Of a DNA stretch of 64,000 nt, positions 32,455 through 41,744 are shown piece after piece. The stretch covers positions 1-64,000 of the forward strand of contig JAYVTO010000123.1 of NCBI GenBank assembly GCA_043788745.1. Direction: 5' to 3'. Source of the stretch: JBBQWZ01 sp043788745. GTDB taxonomy: Bacteria > Acidobacteriota > Terriglobia > Bryobacterales > Bryobacteraceae. Each line of letters starts with the position of its first letter. Position 1 is the stretch's first letter. The position numbers and the translations under genes are program-made. Below the pieces are notes generated by a model. That model saw only the letters and a list, made by a program, of their open reading frames with translations. It searched no databases and was not told where the DNA came from.

Positions 32455-34871
32455 CGGTCCCGCAGTTCGACGATGGTTGCGCCGGCGCCGCCTTCTCCCT
32501 GTGTCGCTTCGTAGAATTTCTCGACGTGCGGGCTCTTCTTCAAGAGATCGGCGACAGCGCGTTTCAGAACGCCCATGCCGTGTCCGTGGACGATGCGGAT
32601 TCGCTGTACTTCCGCCATCGCGGCGTTGTCGACAAAGCGGTCCACTTCGTTGATCGCTTCCTCCGCGCGCTTGCCGATGACGTTGATCTCGCGATAGCCA
32701 CCATCCCATGCCGGACCAGGAGCCGCAGTAAACGTGACGCCTTTGGGTAACTTCGTGCCGCCATCGTCAGCGAAAACTTCCTCGATGTCGTCGCGCGTCA
32801 CCTTCATCTTCAAGAAGCCGGCCTCGACCTCGATCGAGCCGTTATTGTGGACTCTGCGCACGCGAGCCAGTTGCCGAACCCCTTTCAGCCTCACGCGAAC
32901 GCCTTCGGCGAGTGCGATGGCAGCGGGGCCGCCGGACGCAGGCCGTAACTGCACGCCGATCTCGCTGGCAACAGACTCTTGAAATTCGCGCCGTGTCTTT
33001 GCGACCTTGCGCAGAGCGTGCTCAGAGGCCTTGCGTTGCTCTAAGTTCTGTGTGATCTGCTCGATGGCTTCGCGCGCCTTGTTGTCGAAATCCTTGGCGA
33101 GCTGATCACTTCGCTGCTCGACTTCGCGGATCTTCGCTGTGTATTTGCGCTCCCATTCTTTTTCGAGGGTTGCTTCGCGCGCGGCGACGGATTGAAGTTT
33201 TGCTTGCAGGTCTCGCTCCGTTTGCGCGGCCGCTTCGAGTTGCTGGTGGAGCTGAGAGAGAAACCGTTGCATCTCCCGCTCTGTACCAGTGAGATTCGCA
33301 CGCGCGTTCTCGATCAGAGCGGGCGGGAGGCCGAGCCTGCTGGCGATATCCAAGCCCGCGGACTTGCCCGGCGCCCCCGTGCGCAGTTGGTAGGTCGGCT
33401 GGAGCGTCTCTTCGTTGAATCCCATCGAGGCGTTCACAACTCCGGGCGTTGTTGCGCCCCACACCTTCATCGCGCGCAGATGAGTGGATGCGAGCGTAAA
33501 CGCGCCGCTCTGCCGGAATGCTTCGAGGACCGCGACGCCGAGCGCGCCACCTTCGTCGGGATCGGTCGCGCGGCCGAGTTCGTCGAGGAGAACGAGCGAG
33601 TCCGCAGTCGCCTCTTCGAGAATCTCACCGACGCGCGTGATGTGCGCGGAAAACGAAGACAGGCTTTGCTCCAGCGATTGATGATCGCCAACGTCGGCCA
33701 GCACGCGATCAAAAATCGGGAACTCCGCGGACTCGGCCGGAACCGGCAGGCCGGCGTGCGCCATCAGGGACAGCAGGCCGATGGTCTTCATCGAGACGGT
33801 CTTGCCACCCGTGTTCGGTCCGCTGATCAGCAGCGTTCGATGTCCGCCGTCGAGTTCGAGCGTCACAGGAACGACGGACTTCTTCTGGCGCCGCAGAATA
33901 TCTTCGAGCAGCGGGTGACGTGCTTCGCGAAGCAGCACGCGGCGCTCACCCGCGCAGAGCGTCGGCACGCAGCAGTTGAAGTCGATCGCGAAATCCGCTT
34001 TGGCGAAAAGCAGGTCGAGGATGGCGAGCGCCTTCGCCGCGGCGGCGATCTCGGGCGCGTGCTGGCGCAATCGCTCTGTCATTTCACGGAGAATGCGATG
34101 CACCTCGCGCATCTCTTCTTCGTTCAGCCGGACGAGTTCGTTGTTGAGGTCGATGGTTTCGAGGGGTTCGACGAACAGCGTGTGGCCGCTGCCGGACGCA
34201 GAATGGATAACGCCCTCCACCTTGCGCTTTTGTCCGGCGACCACCGGGACCACGAAACGTTCGTTGCGAATGGTGACGAATTCTTCCTGGAGGAGGCCGT
34301 CTTCGCGGTGCGCCTTGAGAAATCGTCCGAGCGAAGAATGGATGTGCTTCTGCTGTTTCTCGATGTCACGTCGAAGCCGCGCGAGCGCGACGCTGGCGTC
34401 ATCGGCGACGGTGCCGTCGGGATTGATCTTGCCGGTTAGCTCCTTGGCGAGTGGCCGGAGGTCGGCGAAGTCGCGAACGACGGCTGCGAGCCGCAGGAAC
34501 TTCTCTTCGGCGCCGATGAGGATGGCGCGGGCGTCGCCTGCCCGATCGATCAGCGACGACAGCTCGCGAATCTGCATCGCCTCGAGGCCGGCGCCTTCAA
34601 TTCGCAACGTCGCCACGGCGCGTGACGTATCCGGCAGATCGGAGAATCGGATGCGGACCGCGGCACCGCGAGACGCGGGTTGCTCGCCACGCGTCTTGCG
34701 CAGATAGTCGATCGCTTCCCGCGAGGTGGCATGCGCTTCCGTAAGCGATTCGAAATCGGCGCGCGGCTCCACGTCCGCAAGCAGCCTGCGGCCGGCGGAA
34801 CTGCCGACGTATCGGCCTACGAGTTCGAGCAAGGCATCGAATTCGAGAATATCCGCGCTGAAGTTGTGCAA
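32451..34871 (-). CDS. mutS2: MutS2 endonuclease / ribosome-rescue ATPase
   Basis: The protein is about 806 aa from the TTG at 34871, which follows GAGG by 6 bases; the longer TTG start at 34928 would overlap the NUDIX gene by 32 bases. Features in order: N-terminal core (HNFSADILEFDALL), clamp coiled-coil, Walker A ISGPNTGGKTVSMK near residue 335, Walker B LLDELGRATDPDEGG near 415, a long coiled coil (about 520-650) and a C-terminal Smr nuclease domain (RIVHGHGMGVLKRAV). MutS2 suppresses homologous recombination and, in Bacillus, splits collided ribosomes. It lacks the mismatch-recognition domain of MutS. It follows the NUDIX gene by 25 bases. Confidence 0.94.
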   Translation of the reverse strand: MHNFSADILEFDALLELVGRYVGSSAGRRLLADVEPRADFESLTEAHATSREAIDYLRKTRGEQPASRGAAVRIRFSDLPDTSRAVATLRIEGAGLEAMQIRELSSLIDRAGDARAILIGAEEKFLRLAAVVRDFADLRPLAKELTGKINPDGTVADDASVALARLRRDIEKQQKHIHSSLGRFLKAHREDGLLQEEFVTIRNERFVVPVVAGQKRKVEGVIHSASGSGHTLFVEPLETIDLNNELVRLNEEEMREVHRILREMTERLRQHAPEIAAAAKALAILDLLFAKADFAIDFNCCVPTLCAGERRVLLREARHPLLEDILRRQKKSVVPVTLELDGGHRTLLISGPNTGGKTVSMKTIGLLSLMAHAGLPVPAESAEFPIFDRVLADVGDHQSLEQSLSSFSAHITRVGEILEEATADSLVLLDELGRATDPDEGGALGVAVLEAFRQSGAFTLASTHLRAMKVWGATTPGVVNASMGFNEETLQPTYQLRTGAPGKSAGLDIASRLGLPPALIENARANLTGTEREMQRFLSQLHQQLEAAAQTERDLQAKLQSVAAREATLEKEWERKYTAKIREVEQRSDQLAKDFDNKAREAIEQITQNLEQRKASEHALRKVAKTRREFQESVASEIGVQLRPASGGPAAIALAEGVRVRLKGVRQLARVRRVHNNGSIEVEAGFLKMKVTRDDIEEVFADDGGTKLPKGVTFTAAPGPAWDGGYREINVIGKRAEEAINEVDRFVDNAAMAEVQRIRIVHGHGMGVLKRAVADLLKKSPHVEKFYEATQGEGGAGATIVELRDR

Positions 34872-34896
34872 GGTGAACCTCGGAATGGGCGCGGTG

Positions 34897-35391
34897 CTAG
34901 GCGTCACGATCGTCAAAAGCCCGCTCAATCACTTCGAGCGTTCCTTCCGTCAATGGATACTCCGCCAGCTTCCGCCTTGGAACCCACGCCACTCGGCTGA
35001 CGTCGTCGGCCGGGAGCAAGCTTCCACTCACCACTTTACACACGTAGTCGATAAGCACGTAGTGGTACTCCGCGCGGCTGTCTTTGTCGCGCATGATGCG
35101 TTCGAAGATTTCGTGAACAAACAGAGGCCGCACATGGAGACCTGTTTCTTCGCGAATTTCGCGGCAGAGCCCATCCTCAAGCGACTCGCCGGTTTCGAGC
35201 ACACCGCCGGGGAGCGACCACTGCCCCTTTAGCGGAGAGCGTCCGCGCTCGACCAGCAGGATGGAATCGCGGCGCAGAATCAGCGCGCCGACGCCCAGCA
35301 CCGGCCGCTCCGGGTAACGGCGCGATCGCCTGCTGCTGGCTTTGGGGGGCCCGCTCGCCTTTCCGGCGTTAGTAGCTCGCACCCTTGACAC
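34897..35391 (-). CDS. NUDIX hydrolase
   Basis: The 164-aa protein (GTG start) carries an intact Nudix box from about residue 62: GGVLETGESLEDGLCREIREE with T-G-L after it, where the REEtGL glutamates bind Mg2+. It should hydrolyse a nucleoside diphosphate derivative or similar pyrophosphate. The first 25 residues are basic and poorly conserved, so the true start may be further in. The gene overlaps the end of the upstream SMP-30 gene by 23 bases and precedes mutS2 by 25, suggesting one transcript. Oxidised-nucleotide clean-up would fit the neighbouring repair gene, but that is inference. Confidence 0.92.
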   Translation of the reverse strand: MSRVRATNAGKASGPPKASSRRSRRYPERPVLGVGALILRRDSILLVERGRSPLKGQWSLPGGVLETGESLEDGLCREIREETGLHVRPLFVHEIFERIMRDKDSRAEYHYVLIDYVCKVVSGSLLPADDVSRVAWVPRRKLAEYPLTEGTLEVIERAFDDRDA

Positions 35392-36241
35392 CCAGCCGCA
35401 CGCGATAGACCGAGGTCCGCGCCGTAACGTACAAAGAACTTAAATCGGTATCTCCGAATGCGAGATTCGATGGCGTCTCCGCCAAATCGATCTTCCCCAA
35501 CTGCTTGCCTTCCTGGGTATAGATGAGAAGTTGTTTTCCGGCCACGTAGAGATTCCCTTTCTCATCTGTACGGATTCCGTCCGGGATGCCTTCGATGCCC
35601 GAAATCAACACGCGGGGATTAGATGCGTTGGCGCCGCGATCCAAGTCGAAGGCGTAAATAGCGCGTTCGTCGGAGTTCGCGACGTAAAGCGTGCGGCCGT
35701 TTGGCGAGAGGGTGATGCCGTTGGGCCGCGTCTTCCAGCGTGCGACGGCTTCGATGTCGCCTTTGGGCGTGATGTGAAAGATACCGTAGAAATCGAGCTC
35801 GCGCGTGTCGGACTGCCTGCCGAACGCGGGATCGGTGAACCAAACATGGCCGTCCTTCCGCACCACGAGGTCGTTTGGTGCGTTGAAGCGCTTACCCTCG
35901 AACTTGTCGGCGAGGACGTCCACCTTCCCCTTCTTGCTGTCGAGCCGGGTAACGCGGCGCTCGCGGAATTCACAACTATAGAGGCGGCCTTGAGGATCGA
36001 AGGCATTGCCGATCGAGCCGCCGGGACGTTCCGAGGGCTGCGCCGGACCCTTGCCGTTCCACATGAATAGTTGATTCGTAACGGTATCGCTGAAGAGAAC
36101 GGCCTCGCCGGACCAGGCCGGGCCCTCTCCGTAGCGCAGGCCGGCGTGCACTCGCTCGACGGAGAAGTTGGTGAGATCCTGGGCTGCCGCTGGCGCTGCC
36201 ACCAAGGCGACAGCGGACACGAAGTGCAAAAACGGCTTCAC
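35369..36241 (-). CDS. secreted SMP-30/gluconolactonase-like protein
   Basis: The protein is about 290 aa from the GTG at 36241, which gives a neat signal peptide (KPFLHFVSAVALVAAPAAA); an in-frame GTG at 36268 adds nine residues. It is a six-bladed calcium-binding propeller. AYGEGPAW-like RYGEGPAWSG holds the first metal Glu, NAPNDLVVRKDGHVWFTDP supplies Asn and the next blade, RPNGITLSPNGRTLYVANS a conserved Asn, and IPDGIRTDEKGNLYVA the metal Asp. The family hydrolyses sugar or other lactones. It is divergent from the DUF1684 gene with 58 bases between starts. Substrate unknown. Confidence 0.9.
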   Translation of the reverse strand: MKPFLHFVSAVALVAAPAAAQDLTNFSVERVHAGLRYGEGPAWSGEAVLFSDTVTNQLFMWNGKGPAQPSERPGGSIGNAFDPQGRLYSCEFRERRVTRLDSKKGKVDVLADKFEGKRFNAPNDLVVRKDGHVWFTDPAFGRQSDTRELDFYGIFHITPKGDIEAVARWKTRPNGITLSPNGRTLYVANSDERAIYAFDLDRGANASNPRVLISGIEGIPDGIRTDEKGNLYVAGKQLLIYTQEGKQLGKIDLAETPSNLAFGDTDLSSLYVTARTSVYRVRLGVKGASY

Positions 36242-36299
36242 AAGTACAACTGTACGGCATGCCGACACGGGCGTTCGGAATCGGCGTTACCATGAGCCA

Positions 36300-37121
36300 A
36301 TGCGGATCCTTGCAAGCGTTGCATTTCTTGCTGCGGCCCACGCGGCCGATCAGCCGGGGCCGGAGTATTCTCAGGCGATTGAGCAATGGAGAGCGCAACA
36401 CGCGAAGACTTTGCAAAGCGAAACTGGCTGGCTTCACGTCGCAGGCCTGTTTTGGTTGAAGGAGGGTGCAAATCGCGCGGGTACGGACGCTTCGTCCGAC
36501 ATCGTTCTGCCGGACGGCCCGAAGAACGCGGGTGTGTTCACGCTGCGTGAAGGCGCGGTTCGCTTTGAGAGTGCGAAGAGAGCGGCGTTGGCATTGGAGC
36601 CGAACGCGGACATTGTTCCGATTGGACGATTGAAGCTGTTCGTCATCGTGCGCGGCGACAGAGTCGGCCTACGCATGCGCGATCCGCAGAGCGCGCTGCT
36701 GCGCGAGTTCCAAGGCTTGCAGTGGTACCCGATCGAGACGCAGGCGCGGATCGTTGCGAAGTTCGTCGTGGAGCCCAGGAAGATCCGCGTGCCGAACATC
36801 CTCGGGCAGGATAATGAGCAAGAGTCCCCAGGCTACGCGGAATTCGCTTGGCGCGGAAAGCAGATGAGGCTCTATCCGGTGCGCGAAGAGAAGCGATTAT
36901 TCTTCATTTTTCGCGACCAAACCTCGGGCCGTGGAACCTACGGCGCGGGTCGCTTCCTATACGCCGATTTTGCTACGGACGGCGTGGTTGTGCTCGACTT
37001 TAATCAGGCGGAGAATCCGCCATGCGCGTATACGCCGTTCGCGACGTGCCCACTGCCGCCGAAAGAAAACCGCCTCGATGTGAAGATCGAGGCGGGTGAG
37101 CGGGATTACGGACATCGCTAG
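36300..37121 (+). CDS. secreted DUF1684 protein
   Basis: The protein is about 273 aa from the ATG at 36300, giving a signal peptide (RILASVAFLAAAHAA). The remainder is DUF1684: QWRAQHAKTLQSETGWL near residue 27, AGLFWLKEGANRAGTD, and FRDQTSGRGTYGAGRFLY near 205 followed by LDFNQAENPPCAYTPFATCP with a cysteine pair. The family is widespread and has no assigned function; its end pattern (NPPCAYTPFATCPLPPKEN) is very conserved. The gene lies 20 bases before a VOC gene on the same strand. Confidence 0.9.
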   Translation: MRILASVAFLAAAHAADQPGPEYSQAIEQWRAQHAKTLQSETGWLHVAGLFWLKEGANRAGTDASSDIVLPDGPKNAGVFTLREGAVRFESAKRAALALEPNADIVPIGRLKLFVIVRGDRVGLRMRDPQSALLREFQGLQWYPIETQARIVAKFVVEPRKIRVPNILGQDNEQESPGYAEFAWRGKQMRLYPVREEKRLFFIFRDQTSGRGTYGAGRFLYADFATDGVVVLDFNQAENPPCAYTPFATCPLPPKENRLDVKIEAGERDYGHR

Positions 37122-37141
37122 AAAGCGCGAAGGAGACCGAT

Positions 37142-37567
37142 TTGCAGGTTGAGCTGACCGACGTAACGCCGATGCTGAAGGCGGGGAATCTTGAGGATAC
37201 GATCGCGTTTTATACGCAAACTTTGGGGTTCTCGGTTGTGAATACGATGGCCGATGACAACGGCAAGCCAAATTGGGTGAGCTTGCAATGGGGCGGAGCG
37301 GGTTTGATGTTCTTTTCGGTGGACGCGGTGGACGATATGCCAGCGCGGCCGAAGATGACGGGTGTTTTGTACTTTAATCCGAACAATGTCACGCAACTTT
37401 GGGACGAGTTGAAGGACAAGGTGCATGTCGAATGGGAACTGCAAGTAATGCCCTACGGCATGCGCGAGTTCGCCATCCGCGATTGCAACGGCTATATTCT
37501 GACGTTCGGCCAGGACACCAACGAGAGAGAAGCGCGAGATTGGCCGCCGAGGGCCGGAACCTGCTAA
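37142..37567 (+). CDS. VOC family (glyoxalase/bleomycin-resistance-like) protein
   Basis: The 141-aa protein starts at a TTG preceded by AAGGAG about 6 bases upstream. It has two beta-alpha-beta-beta-beta units: LTDVTPMLKAGNLEDTIAFYTQTLGFSV at the start and YFNPNNVTQLWDELKDKV in the second half. MREFAIRDCNGYILTFGQD ends the fold, with the Glu/Asp positions of metal ligands in this family. Such proteins include dioxygenases, lyases and drug-binding proteins; the substrate here is open. The stop is 10 bases from the opposing PQQ-like gene. Confidence 0.9.
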   Translation: MQVELTDVTPMLKAGNLEDTIAFYTQTLGFSVVNTMADDNGKPNWVSLQWGGAGLMFFSVDAVDDMPARPKMTGVLYFNPNNVTQLWDELKDKVHVEWELQVMPYGMREFAIRDCNGYILTFGQDTNEREARDWPPRAGTC

Positions 37568-37577
37568 CGCGATTCCA

Positions 37578-38891
37578 CTAGCGAATGCAGAACAACGTGT
37601 TCTGGCTGCGGAGGAAGATCTCGCCACCCGCGATCGCGGGCGTAGAAATGAACGTCTGATCCTTTAGCGTATTCGTTGCCAGGATCTCGAACGTTTCTCC
37701 CATCTTCACGACGATGACGTCGCCGTCTTCTGCCGCGAGGTAGAGCTTGCCGTTCGCGCCCACAAGAGATGCTTTGAAGTTGTAGGGTTTCGGCAAGCGT
37801 TGCTGCTGATAGTAGGCTTTGCCGGTCTTCGCATCGAAGCACGACAGTTGGCCGTTGTCAGTGACAATGTAGAGTTTGCCATCGTGCAGCACCGGCGATG
37901 GCGTATAGGAGAGGCCGCGGTCCGCGGTCCAGACGATTGCGTCCGTGCCGGTGAGATCTCCATCGCGCCCTAACTTCACAGCAAGCAGCTTCTGATTACG
38001 AAAGCCACTCATGACGAAGATAAGGCCATCGGCCGCGACGGGTGCCGGGATGGTGTTGATGCCGAGTCCGCCGACCTCCCAAATACTCTTGCCGGTTTCG
38101 AGATCGTAGGCGATCACTTTCTTTGTTGCCGATACGACCACTTGCTTCTTGCCATTCACGGTGGTGACGTACGGCCCGGACCAATTTGAATCGTTTGGTC
38201 GCGCCACGCGCCAGAGTTCCTTACCGGTATTCTTGTCGAGCGTCAGAAGGAATGAATCGCCACCTTCCTGGTCAAACAACAGGATCAGCTTGTTGCCATC
38301 GAGTGTGGGCCACGAACCTTCGCCGAACGAGAGACGCATCTTCAGTTGCACGCCGAAATCTTTTTCCCAAACCAGCTTGCCGTCGAGCGTGTAGCAATAG
38401 ACGCCGCGCGAACCGAAAAACGCAATCACGTGTTTTCCGTCGGTCACGGGCGAATTTGACGCGAAACTACCGTACATCGGATGGTAGCCTTCGTGCGGCG
38501 TCGCGGTCTTCGCGAGTTTCTCCCAAAGGATCTTCCCGGACTTGCGGTCGAGCGCCATCACCATCAACTTATGCTCAGAGGGTGGCGCGGAACGGGGTGC
38601 AGCGCGGGCCGAAGTAGTCTCTTGTGACACGGGCGCGGCCGGTGTTCCAGTGGGTAAGGCTGTGGTCAAGAAGATCTTTTCTTCCCAAATGACAGGCGAA
38701 GAGAACCCGCGGCCCGGGATGTTTGTCTTCCACGCGACATGCTCGGTGTCCGACCACTTGAGCGGCGCGTCGCCGACCGCCATGCCGTCATCGTTCGGTC
38801 CGCGCCAATGCGGCCAACTGGATCCTCCAGTGGCAGCGGCGGCGGTAAACAGCAAAGTGAACGCGATCAGGAGCAAGAGCGTGCGGCGCAT
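37578..38891 (-). CDS. secreted PQQ-like beta-propeller protein
   Basis: The protein is about 437 aa from the ATG at 38891, giving a signal peptide (RRTLLLLIAFTLLFTAAAA). Repeats of the PQQ-binding-like propeller follow: WPHWRGPNDDG at the start, then units such as DRKSGKILWEKLAKTATP, DKNTGKELWRVARP and DLETGKSIWEVGG. The WRGPN opening is typical of outer-surface propeller proteins in Planctomycetota/Acidobacteriota. It lacks enzyme-type active-site residues and probably binds a partner, as BamB-like proteins do. A broken relative of the same type lies at 46362-46852. Confidence 0.92.
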   Translation of the reverse strand: MRRTLLLLIAFTLLFTAAAATGGSSWPHWRGPNDDGMAVGDAPLKWSDTEHVAWKTNIPGRGFSSPVIWEEKIFLTTALPTGTPAAPVSQETTSARAAPRSAPPSEHKLMVMALDRKSGKILWEKLAKTATPHEGYHPMYGSFASNSPVTDGKHVIAFFGSRGVYCYTLDGKLVWEKDFGVQLKMRLSFGEGSWPTLDGNKLILLFDQEGGDSFLLTLDKNTGKELWRVARPNDSNWSGPYVTTVNGKKQVVVSATKKVIAYDLETGKSIWEVGGLGINTIPAPVAADGLIFVMSGFRNQKLLAVKLGRDGDLTGTDAIVWTADRGLSYTPSPVLHDGKLYIVTDNGQLSCFDAKTGKAYYQQQRLPKPYNFKASLVGANGKLYLAAEDGDVIVVKMGETFEILATNTLKDQTFISTPAIAGGEIFLRSQNTLFCIR

Positions 38892-38960
38892 ATAGAGCTT
38901 TATTGTGGCATAGCGAAATTTCTTGGGCGCTAACATTTCCTGAAGATTCGCGGACTTTGG

Positions 38961-39908
38961 CTAGCGGGCGATCGGCCCGGGGTCCATGGGTGAGCCCAAC
39001 TGGAACCGCGCGCCGACGGCTGCCACTGCGGCGGTCTCGCGCTTAAGACCCAGCAGTTGCCGAAGCCTGTACGTCGCTTCGATACCCGTGCAATGCGCGG
39101 CGAGCAAGTGCTGCACTCCGAACTCGCGCAACTTCTGTGCTGTCCACGTCAGCTTCGCGTCGTCAGCCTGGAATAGATGGAAGCCGCCGATCAGCGCGTG
39201 AATTGGCGCAGGGCTGATGGTCTTGCGGATGTGCTCGAGCGTGTTCACTACGCCGGCGTGGCCGCAGCCGGACAGCACGATCAGGCCATTCGCGGTAACG
39301 ATGACCAGCGACATGTCTTCGGGAATATTGTCTTCTACGACGCCGGAGGGCATGCGAATCCCGCTGTTCTCACTCCAATTTCTTTCGTCGTGAACGCGGG
39401 GCACCGGACCCGTGAGCCAGACTCCGGGCATCAACTCCACGGACTTCTCGTGTTCTTCGATCCCTGCCCCCGTAGCCTCATAAGCACTCTTGAGTTTCGG
39501 AATCCAGCCGCTACGACGGTCGAGCGCGATGCCCTTCCCGGCATGTGCCAGCGACAGCGCCGCGCGATTCTTCTTCATGACATCTTCGCGAAGCGTAAGC
39601 AACCCGCCGGTATGATCCTGGTGGTTGTGGCTCAAGATAACGTGCTTGGCGGTGGAGAGATCGACCTTCAACTCACGAGCATTCTGCAAAACCGTATCGG
39701 GGCGCGCTCCGGTGTCGAAGAGGATGCGCTGTCCGTCGACATCAACGACCGCGGCGAAGCCCCATTCCCCAATGCCGTCGCTTGCAAGCATGGTCGAAAG
39801 CACGCGAATCTCGACCTTCCGCGCCAGACGGATTTCCAGCGGTGTCGCAATAGCCTGCGAATAGATGGGAGCCGCACAAAGAAGTGCGACGGAGAAGTAC
39901 TTCCACAT
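38961..39908 (-). CDS. secreted MBL-fold metallo-hydrolase
   Basis: The 315-aa metallo-beta-lactamase-fold enzyme has a signal peptide (WKYFSVALLCAAPIYS). The metal motif is LSHNHQDHTGGL near residue 91, a variant with N in HxHxDH (HNHQDH); further ligands appear in SGCGHAG near 215 and AAHCTG near 272. The order resembles the dihydropterin-PABA phosphate-synthase-like group (FDTGARPDTVLQNA). GGGAGG-type Shine-Dalgarno (GGGAGG, 7 bases before the ATG) is clear. It follows a small membrane-anchored gene by 24 bases. Substrate unknown. Confidence 0.9.
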   Translation of the reverse strand: MWKYFSVALLCAAPIYSQAIATPLEIRLARKVEIRVLSTMLASDGIGEWGFAAVVDVDGQRILFDTGARPDTVLQNARELKVDLSTAKHVILSHNHQDHTGGLLTLREDVMKKNRAALSLAHAGKGIALDRRSGWIPKLKSAYEATGAGIEEHEKSVELMPGVWLTGPVPRVHDERNWSENSGIRMPSGVVEDNIPEDMSLVIVTANGLIVLSGCGHAGVVNTLEHIRKTISPAPIHALIGGFHLFQADDAKLTWTAQKLREFGVQHLLAAHCTGIEATYRLRQLLGLKRETAAVAAVGARFQLGSPMDPGPIAR

Positions 39909-39932
39909 GAGACAACCTCCCTCAAGAGCCGG

Positions 39933-40226
39933 TCAGTTTCTAGGCACGCCGGAAATGTCATTGTTCTTTAGCGCAGTGTCGCATTCCGCGACCATTGCAC
40001 GCAGGGTTGCGCGCAGATCCGGATGTGTGGGTGCGCTCGAGATCAGGAACGCGGCTGTCCCTCCGAAGGACGCCAGCTTAGGGTCGGCGGCATTCCTTCT
40101 CTCGCGGATGCCGAGCGCTTTGCGCGGCCATTCCGCTGCCGGCGTTATGCTGGAAAGGAAGTAAATCGCAACGCCGAACATGGAAACAAGGCCCGTCGCC
40201 GGAATCGCGAACCAGGAGTGAGCCAT
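39933..40226 (-). CDS. small single-pass membrane protein of unknown function
   Basis: The minus-strand frame is about 97 aa from the ATG at 40226 (an inner ATG at 40182 is possible). Residues 4-26 are hydrophobic (AIPATGLVSMFGVAIYFLSS), then a soluble part contains RKALGIRERRNAADPKLASFGG. GC-rich third positions favour this frame over the overlapping plus-strand ones. It precedes the MBL gene by 24 bases. Its start codon overlaps that of the divergent monooxygenase gene inside CCATGG. No family is recognised. Confidence 0.6.
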   Translation of the reverse strand: MAHSWFAIPATGLVSMFGVAIYFLSSITPAAEWPRKALGIRERRNAADPKLASFGGTAAFLISSAPTHPDLRATLRAMVAECDTALKNNDISGVPRN

Positions 40227-41742
40227 GGCCCTCGAGCACTTTGACGTCATGATTGCGGGAGCAGGCCTTTCCGGCATCGACGCCGCCCATCACCTGCAGC
40301 AACTCTGCCCCGGGAAAACGTACGTCATCCTTGAACAGCGCGAGCGCATCGGCGGCACGTGGGATCTGTTTCGCTATCCCGGCATCCGGTCCGACTCCGA
40401 CATGCACACGATGGGCTTCTCGTTCCGGCCCTGGACCAATGTAAAGGCGATCTCGCCCGGTGGCGACATTCGCGACTACCTGACCGACACGGCTCGCGAT
40501 GAAGGGATCGACACGCACATTCGCTTCGGCCACCAGATTCAGCGCGCGGAGTGGTCGTCGGAGACCGCTACCTGGACTCTAGACGTGACTCGCAAATCGC
40601 CTGGAGGCCGCGAAGAGGCGCTTCAGATCTCCTGCAACTTCCTGTTTTCCTGTGCCGGGTACTATCGCTATTCGTCGGGATACGCGCCCGAATTCCCGGG
40701 CTCCGATCAGTTCGCCGGGCGCATCGTTCATCCCCAACATTGGCCCGAGGATCTCGATTACACCGGAAAGCGCGTCGTTATTATTGGCAGCGGAGCCACC
40801 GCGGTTACGCTTCTTCCTTCGATTGCGAAAACGGCCGGCCACGTCACAATGCTGCAGCGTTCGCCGACGTATATTGTGTCGGCGCCCGAGCAGGATCCCG
40901 TGGCGATTTCCATTCGGAAGGTTCTTCCGTCGATGCTGGCGTACCGTTTGATTCGCTGGAAGAACGTCGCCTACACGGTCTGCCTTTACCAGATGGCGCA
41001 GCGCTTCCCCAAGTTCATGAAAGGCTTGCTATTGAAAGGCGTCCGTAAGGAGCTCGGGCCGGACTACGACGTCGACAAGCACTTCACGCCCAGCTACGAT
41101 CCATGGGATCAGCGCATTTGCCTGGTGCCCGATTCCGATCTGTTCCAGGCCATCAAATCCGGGCGCGCGAGCGTCGTTACGGATCAAATCGAAACGTTTA
41201 CGCCGCGCGGGATCAAACTGAAGTCCGGCGGGGAGTTAGAAGCCGACCTCATTGTGACCGCCACAGGACTTGTAATGCAGGCGTTCGGCGGAATCGATCT
41301 ATCGGTGGACGGACGCCGTGTCGATCTCGCGAATACGCTCGCCTACAAAGGCATCCTCTTGTCCGATGTGCCGAACCTTGCGTCTGTCTTCGGATACATC
41401 AACGCCTCGTGGACGCTCAAGGCGGACCTCATCTGCAACTACGTCTGCCGCCTGTTGAATCACATGAATGCGAAAGGCGCGAGCCAAGTCACTCCGCGGC
41501 GCAACGGTGAGCCTGCGGTGGGCAACTTCGTCGAGAACTTCACGTCGGGCTATATGGATCGTGCGCTTGCGAGCTGGCCGAAGCAAGGCGCGAAGGCTCC
41601 GTGGCGCGTGTATCAGAACTACTTGAAGGACGCGATCAGCTTGAAGTGGGCGTCGATGGACGATGGTGTGCTTGCATACACCAGCCCCGCAGCAGCCACT
41701 TTGAAGCAGACGCGGCCCGAACTGGCGGCGTCGGCCAAGTAG
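40225..41742 (+). CDS. FAD-dependent Baeyer-Villiger-type monooxygenase
   Basis: The 505-aa flavoprotein has the first Rossmann motif IAGAGLSGIDAA near residue 10, then GGTWDLFRYPGIRSDSDM, the BVMO-type FAGRIVHPQHWPED fingerprint near residue 165 (FxGxxxHxxxWP) and the NADPH-binding IIGSGATAVTLLP near 189. This layout is that of flavin monooxygenases such as EthA and cyclohexanone-type enzymes, which insert oxygen into ketones or oxidise heteroatoms. AGGAG about 8 bases upstream supports the ATG at 40225. It is convergent with an MBL gene (2 bases between stops). The natural substrate is unknown. Confidence 0.93.
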   Translation: MALEHFDVMIAGAGLSGIDAAHHLQQLCPGKTYVILEQRERIGGTWDLFRYPGIRSDSDMHTMGFSFRPWTNVKAISPGGDIRDYLTDTARDEGIDTHIRFGHQIQRAEWSSETATWTLDVTRKSPGGREEALQISCNFLFSCAGYYRYSSGYAPEFPGSDQFAGRIVHPQHWPEDLDYTGKRVVIIGSGATAVTLLPSIAKTAGHVTMLQRSPTYIVSAPEQDPVAISIRKVLPSMLAYRLIRWKNVAYTVCLYQMAQRFPKFMKGLLLKGVRKELGPDYDVDKHFTPSYDPWDQRICLVPDSDLFQAIKSGRASVVTDQIETFTPRGIKLKSGGELEADLIVTATGLVMQAFGGIDLSVDGRRVDLANTLAYKGILLSDVPNLASVFGYINASWTLKADLICNYVCRLLNHMNAKGASQVTPRRNGEPAVGNFVENFTSGYMDRALASWPKQGAKAPWRVYQNYLKDAISLKWASMDDGVLAYTSPAAATLKQTRPELAASAK

Positions 41743-41744
41743 CG

